DNA of 18,372 nucleotides from Candidatus Omnitrophota bacterium (lineage in GTDB: Bacteria; Omnitrophota; Koll11; VGKN01): positions 1-18,372 of the forward strand of contig VGKN01000006.1 in assembly GCA_016867055.1 (NCBI GenBank). Reading direction: 5' to 3'. The translations under genes and the position numbers were made by a program. Below the pieces are notes generated by a model. The model made no database searches. It was not told where the DNA came from and saw nothing but the letters and a program-made list of their open reading frames with translations. This document shows, piece by piece, positions 16,101-18,372 of the stretch (its first letter is position 1; every line of letters starts with the position of its first letter).

Positions 16101-18372
16101 AAGTTACCTATCCTCGACCCAAACAGAGCAATCTACGACACGCTTGCTGCGGCTACAGAGAAGATTGTTGCTACTCAAGAAAGACCAGATTTGTCTTTAT
16201 TAGAGGCATTTACTGTTTCTGCATCTGATGAAGGGGTAGTTGTTAAAGTTGGAGACAAATTTCAAACAACTATAGCTATTCCAACCGATGACCTTCGTGT
16301 ATCTCCATTTTTACGCTCACCTGTAATTATAGAGATGCTTTTGAGAGGTTTGATTATAAAAAGATTAGTCTCGCTTGGAGCGATTAGTTTAGAAGGTGCT
16401 GAAGTCTGGGATAGGCTATATCAGATTGTGGATAATGTAAAATCAGATTTAGCAGTAGGAGGAAGAGAACGTTTTAGAAGTTTAGTTGAACAGCTTACAA
16501 ATCGGCGCCAGTTAGAGGAAGCAGTAGATGTAGAACTTGGAAAACTTAGGGATTTGAGTAAGGTGAAGAGGGCTGTCTGGTGTGGTATGGGCGGCTCTGG
16601 TGTTGCTGGAGATGTGCTTAAAGGTATGACAGAAGAATTAGGTGTTTCAGATGATGTTCAGGTAATTGTTGTAAAGGAATTTGAGATTCCCCAATATATT
16701 TTAGATGAGGATGATGGACAAAATACGCTCTATATACTTTCATCGTTTTCTGGAACGACTGAAGAGACGTTGGAGATGGGGCAAATGTTACAAGGTCGAG
16801 GCAGAGCCAATGTTATCACTATGTGCTCTGGACAAGTTGCTGATAGTCCAATAGGCAAATTAGCAGGGGATAACAGCTGGCCATTTATCTCTATTGTAGA
16901 GAAAGGACAACTGAACCAGCCAAGAGAGGCATATGTTTTGACTGTGGCTAAAGTTCGGCGTATTTTGGAACGCATTTTGGAAACTAAAGGGTTGGCAACT
17001 GATAGGATAGCGATGGGGCCTGTTTTGGATAAGATTTCTACAGACTGGGATAAGTTTGAGGCAGAATCTCGCAGGATAGCCACAGAGATATATAATAGCG
17101 GTAAGATGCCGGTGTTAATTGTAGATAGTTCTATGTTATCTATGGCAATTGCCACAAGGATAAAACAACAATTTGCTGAATGTCCTTTTATGCCTGTCTT
17201 AGTTCTTACAGCTGAAGAAGCACAGTTTGTTAACTGGAGTGCATATTCTGATAAGTTTTACTTCTGTAGTCTTTCTCACAAACCCCTAAGTGGACTACCA
17301 CAGATGGGCGCAGATTTATATGGAAAAATTGCAAAACTACTTGATAAAACTAAAGAAGACCTGACAATTACAGATATGGTATATGGCGTAGAGACACTTT
17401 TTGGGGCCCTTGCTGTTTACAATATATCTGTTTTACGAGGCGTTGAGCCAATGATAGTTCCTCTGATAACAGGGGATGGAAAGACTGTTATGCCATATTA
17501 TAAGGCTAGAGCAACTAATGCTGTTACAGATTTCGACGCAGCATATAAAGGAGGAAAATTTGAAGTAGCAGATGATAGTCGTGTATTACAATTAGCTCAA
17601 GAGGGTAAGATAATTAACATAATAACAACTGCTGAGCAATTTGGGATAGCAAAGGCATTACAGTCAAAACTTAGTGAGCAGGGCAGAGCTGCTATTATTT
17701 CAGTAATCCCTGAGGCAAATCACAACGAGAATAATTTCTGGCCACGATACTGGGGTTATGGAACAACTGCAGATGATATGGTCTATGTATTAGTAGACGA
17801 AGGTTTATCTGCCCCAGAATGGTGGAAGAGAACGGCGATTTATTTCTTGCATCCAAGCGGGGCGATGCTGTATAGGCCACATATAGAAGAAAATATGAAG
17901 TTAGCCCAGAAGAGCGATTCGCATCTTACCTATGATTATCAAGCTGAACAAGAACAAATTGCCGCCATCTCCTCAGGTAAGAAGGTAATCATCCTTCAGC
18001 CTCATGTATTAGGCGAAGCCCTTTACTTTAAGGTATACCTTGACAGCCTAATAGCAAATACTCAAGGTAAATTCACCGTCATCATTGATGGAAGCCTAAT
18101 ACAGAATATGGATGGTTTCTTAAAACTAACAGGCTTAAGTCCGAAAGGAGAGGGCTATCAAATAGTAACTAATGTAAAGACTATGGGAGCCCTAATAAAA
18201 CAAGCTCTAACAGCAACCGAGGTAGAAGAATACGGAAACATCGTTGTGGTAGGAGAATGGGGGTATTTAAGAAGATGGCAGCCGTATAAAGTGCTTAAAT
18301 TACAGGTAGACTCCACTGAAGAAGGTGCAGCTAACTTAGGCATTCTGCCTGCTGCAGTTAGTATAGCATTAG
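10011..18372 (+). CDS. Giant exported multidomain protein with sugar-activation domains, open at 3' window edge
   Basis: One frame stays open for 2787 codons to the window end. The ATG at 10011 is the first possible ATG, because TAA at 9993-9995 lies in the same frame just upstream; a purine-rich GAGAG precedes it. Order: signal peptide (1-34); region with HExxH at 242-246; unassigned region (about 345-835); UDP-sugar-pyrophosphorylase-like domain (about 835-1185); linker with a segment of unknown fold (to about 1470); phosphohexomutase-like domain (about 1470-2020); linker; phosphoglucose/phosphomannose-isomerase-like domain (about 2180-2620); unassigned tail. I checked the frame directly at five spread anchors and found no stop. 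Giant exported proteins are reported in Omnitrophota. The three sugar domains would together turn fructose-6-phosphate into a nucleotide sugar if active. Altered motifs and an apparent extracytoplasmic location leave catalysis uncertain. They could instead be binding or structural modules. Confidence 0.9.
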   Translation, partial: MKRQEAIFRLIALFVCQVFVFSSTLVYFPAISNAQQSDAIRNDELVPPLVCGRGKAQEGRRAAVAYALNGLKPLPALEVINNRANIVAESDIKSLIMASNLFSDEHQAYLNELKTATPRDSLEDVLLSSILLFNNGFIGKKIDLADIKGKFSSPANTIARRIIVRVVKRGVLPEQMARYYDEGSNDVIICIDEEYYTVLKRLFNESAYPDLHLRLSNIFEGTQEDLTVRNLFLYLFLERLIHELTHLYEEAPQDKLFDEARVLREIDYPLYLKLVYNTKLGEAIDALFEALPLREKYVITAREKFNLFRSLADSHADEESVLAELTDFAMKHMHPASLGQAFAATAMPPGTELTQAQTLAYFAQLDESFLTKKWKVKSNSGEWVERRDAYADVEAGRAVWVIPKDGATAGYLLYEAGRASLGDVSPAAVHSAAGVRVESSRYRTFTGADGDIYNQVATVSDVISAIRDMRGDLIRSRTEISWEGFEWQTQDGRFAQVRLTVGFTEADWNTALNVLEQELTKYPPTTNWEIYWNHSPSTISVTVFPVAKAIKTYAGGITNVDAVTLNDRKIEGIRELFATLSRDMAKLVINGKEYTAGSYNNSILNLTSEGESWMIMIADNGMVVLSRGSTRYGEDMQLIALASNASLKDALHSLINNISWVQSDEMRQVLVDRFLDLIKPVTIANPNQNREVNLPVLSLLIELIAAEESAIIFVVNKIMTLSGNTRENLKLTYLLLRQERAIEEDSYPMRLIWSAMNNTKAWRQFLKSVDNDVQRGAALTKRQRQVFEFARDGVRGFASTVIQGKDLKAVPADKSIDVTVMSDEERAAMMSPRAPKHPYTPIVAQCIPCVLLGGAGSRYQNALKKEGDFAEELAAKLEGFWRGMSRFLFKFKGALPVGNIPILALQIGRGDTAARTLVSMAADNNDKDARAFAESVLRASGVQNPQIELFVQPIAPKRIPTEEAFRSFVEKEKLIEKGKMTSQEVEAMAAFCRDHAGEIAFSIDGDPIFGPENHWDFIKFLMGEGIFLNLFETAMVDGQLKDVIIRPANQDDLGPTVGDNRPAQIAYNALIDELQGEGGLYSLLDEIDRMDNAQWEAYRKTPGFRAKFHKVIAAIIEGGLTPTYSTTAGGICNMANADGTETTIVAERANLVGETPATNITNSNTIQESLLALALMCGLRPKDIVEMIETKKRMGSLSAAQKARLMQRVQDVEVEYDIPVRQQVRIADGVPTQGAERDIHGVLGRAFDMKLLLGWSMQTYEYEMRKKDVQLLKGEISYDEHQVAEMLLARDITFVPNKEFDQYRKGRRAGRAIAKFVGRSDTPPVRSPEVILGSLEERNPAAFLAALQEEGYYITADDLPIITAFIERVATVSTAPGEAGPQVGEVVKGDEDPPGKVVVIPATSEKILIQKLERLSRVSGGILVGVGLPDVHGRVFTPDDRFFTPEGEFTPELQAFMDSLSDKSVQEMIEAGIMYYDIRSKFWKENPAFAVAFAFAFAKKLQEKTGRKDGIILNIGVDGYHKHFEIAQVFADAILRTGICDHGGGINYWGVINGGDIRNYCQLYDAINKEGGHWVYFTMSHRPEDFLGAKLGITAKVYCGSEVRHCEGVTRRTLYDAIVERDFAEIKHNTPTGDIVTVSNFLGNNIQVAADMIKATSADSKIPMNELLKGTKLYVDMGGSPIGKNLVDILKALGADVLVGNEQLDADYSTKNIIDPNEHHSEPIQRLRKIAKETNRVVLAVDPDGDRGSIVAICPDGEVISMTGSELLLLTIENLAHSYKTKGITPTVICDMRTGVSAKDLARELNDRGLPVRVVPHEAGYPFFMKGMASLPADVAVENTTHAFTNPMTNPNWGSPVNYPGYQGGDNAALYLIYLLGCMVHQWEGRNPAEQLAWIRKTYNLRDTVVDERKPALPPEQDKFKYMIAERMKELAKQWFTDTSKFLINFGDPNVTVVSGVHITNVKTGAMMLVRFSNTGSSFTISGEGYTKAELNEMLGLGYLLMTTAVEQLHTEGHQFDFNPKDAANLEGLLKLPILDPNRAIYDTLAAATEKIVATQERPDLSLLEAFTVSASDEGVVVKVGDKFQTTIAIPTDDLRVSPFLRSPVIIEMLLRGLIIKRLVSLGAISLEGAEVWDRLYQIVDNVKSDLAVGGRERFRSLVEQLTNRRQLEEAVDVELGKLRDLSKVKRAVWCGMGGSGVAGDVLKGMTEELGVSDDVQVIVVKEFEIPQYILDEDDGQNTLYILSSFSGTTEETLEMGQMLQGRGRANVITMCSGQVADSPIGKLAGDNSWPFISIVEKGQLNQPREAYVLTVAKVRRILERILETKGLATDRIAMGPVLDKISTDWDKFEAESRRIATEIYNSGKMPVLIVDSSMLSMAIATRIKQQFAECPFMPVLVLTAEEAQFVNWSAYSDKFYFCSLSHKPLSGLPQMGADLYGKIAKLLDKTKEDLTITDMVYGVETLFGALAVYNISVLRGVEPMIVPLITGDGKTVMPYYKARATNAVTDFDAAYKGGKFEVADDSRVLQLAQEGKIINIITTAEQFGIAKALQSKLSEQGRAAIISVIPEANHNENNFWPRYWGYGTTADDMVYVLVDEGLSAPEWWKRTAIYFLHPSGAMLYRPHIEENMKLAQKSDSHLTYDYQAEQEQIAAISSGKKVIILQPHVLGEALYFKVYLDSLIANTQGKFTVIIDGSLIQNMDGFLKLTGLSPKGEGYQIVTNVKTMGALIKQALTATEVEEYGNIVVVGEWGYLRRWQPYKVLKLQVDSTEEGAANLGILPAAVSIAL
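10290..11040 (+). other. N-terminal region with a zincin-like HExxH motif
   Basis: Residues H242-E-L-T-H246 form HExxH at the end of a hydrophobic helix (LFLYLFLERLIHELTH), the usual setting of a zinc-metallopeptidase active helix. Possible third ligands downstream are in DEARVLREID (about 257-266). The rest of the region is helical and unassigned. HExxH occurs by chance in long proteins, so peptidase activity is only a suggestion. Confidence 0.45.
11041..12512 (+). other. Unassigned region of the giant protein
   Basis: About 490 residues (roughly 345-835) match no family I can name. The first half is mixed alpha/beta with many aromatic and polar residues (for example WEIYWNHSPSTISV). The second half is helical, ending in a segment rich in arginine and glutamine (LTKRQRQVFEFARDG) just before the nucleotidyltransferase-like domain. 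No transmembrane helix stands out. Confidence 0.5.
12513..13570 (+). other. UDP-sugar pyrophosphorylase-like (UDPGP family) domain
   Basis: The nucleotide-binding loop reads LLGGAGSRY, with LGGAGSR at residues 852-858. FKFKGALPVG follows, resembling the family lysine-containing segment, then GDPIFGPENHWDFIKFL. NQDDLGPTVGD (from residue 1049) corresponds to the NxDNLGATVD signature of UDPGP enzymes. Family members join UTP and a sugar-1-phosphate to make UDP-sugar. The canonical motifs are recognisable but altered (D for N in DDLG), so activity and substrate are uncertain. Confidence 0.6.
13571..14420 (+). other. Linker and unassigned segment between sugar domains
   Basis: Residues about 1187-1470 include a helical segment (around 1200-1330) rich in charged residues. 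A proline- and glycine-rich hinge (APGEAGPQVGEVVKGDEDPPG) sits near 1370. After it, phenylalanine-threonine-proline (FTP) occurs three times, coded at 14316, 14337 and 14355. I cannot name a fold. Confidence 0.4.
14421..16080 (+). other. Alpha-D-phosphohexomutase (PGM/PMM)-like domain
   Basis: The four sites of the family appear in order. YDIR (1476-1479) is the usual N-terminal strand. TMSHRPEDFLGAK holds the phosphoserine position S1580. The metal loop DPDGDR is at 1742-1747. The sugar-binding motif, normally GEMSGH-like, reads VENTTH (E1838, H1842). The phosphate-binding motif reads RFSNTGS (R1971, S1973, T1975) in place of RxSGTEP. Order and spacing fit phosphoglucomutase/phosphomannomutase, which exchange the phosphate between C6 and C1 of hexoses. 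Confidence 0.8.
16551..17880 (+). other. Bifunctional phosphoglucose/phosphomannose isomerase-like SIS domains
   Basis: GMGGSG (2192-2197) and SGTTEET (2247-2253) are the phosphate-binding loops of the first SIS domain. QPR (2303-2305) matches a conserved element of the bifunctional PGI/PMI family. PEANHNE (2567-2573) matches the family C-terminal PELNHNE motif. Such enzymes interconvert fructose-6-phosphate with glucose-6- or mannose-6-phosphate. The domain is stretched compared with stand-alone enzymes, with about 150 extra residues between the two SIS parts. Confidence 0.75.
17881..18372 (+). other. Unassigned C-terminal part visible at the window end
   Basis: About 165 residues show an alternating strand/helix pattern (KKVIILQPHVLGEALYFKVY, then KFTVIIDGS and GNIVVVGEW), suggestive of a further Rossmann-like alpha/beta module. 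No family is recognised. The frame is still open at the last base. Confidence 0.45.

Noticed and set aside
10033..18343. Minus-strand frames of 61-141 codons across the giant gene region
   Set aside because: They lie opposite the long plus-strand frame, have no recognisable products or start signals, and look like chance openings.
10011..18372. Region read as several separate genes or a pseudogene
   Set aside because: The frame agrees at widely spaced anchors (12543, 14436, 15234, 16584, 17709), each giving correct family motifs, and no stop was found between them.

Overview
The window is AT-rich and bacterial, and looks like a piece of chromosome from an uncultured, Gram-negative-type lineage. 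Candidatus Omnitrophota is my best guess, at moderate confidence. The pointers are a very long, secreted-looking multidomain reading frame of a kind reported for that phylum, a housekeeping block for envelope and division genes, and short word-like repeats in the spacers. I see no rRNA, tRNA, CRISPR array, insertion sequence or integrase.

Bases 1-8147 form a compact all-plus-strand block: pnp (cut at its 5' end by the window edge), uppP, ftsK, a rodZ-like gene, rimO, pgsA and pgpA. Spacing runs from overlaps (pnp/uppP, pgsA/pgpA) to about 105 bases. The products cover RNA turnover, undecaprenyl-phosphate recycling, chromosome translocation, cell-shape control, ribosomal protein S12 modification and phosphatidylglycerol synthesis. 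Three spacers carry different short-period repeats. Two of these fold into long imperfect inverted repeats, and one repeat family also appears inside the 3' end of rimO.

Bases 8148-8349 are a non-coding break with a near-ideal sigma-70-type promoter. After it comes an accessory pair of exported proteins. The first (8350-9954, 534 residues) resembles the ChaN/TIKI/EreA group by a few motifs only. The second starts at 10011 and is still open at the window end after 2787 codons. It carries a signal peptide, an HExxH motif, a UDP-sugar-pyrophosphorylase-like domain, a phosphohexomutase-like domain and a phosphoglucose/phosphomannose-isomerase-like domain. Together these three correspond to the whole route from fructose-6-phosphate to a nucleotide sugar, yet the protein appears to be exported, where nucleotides are scarce. 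This is the most interesting object in the window.

Limits: all family assignments come from motif reading without searches. The taxon, the activity of the giant protein's domains and its full length are inference.
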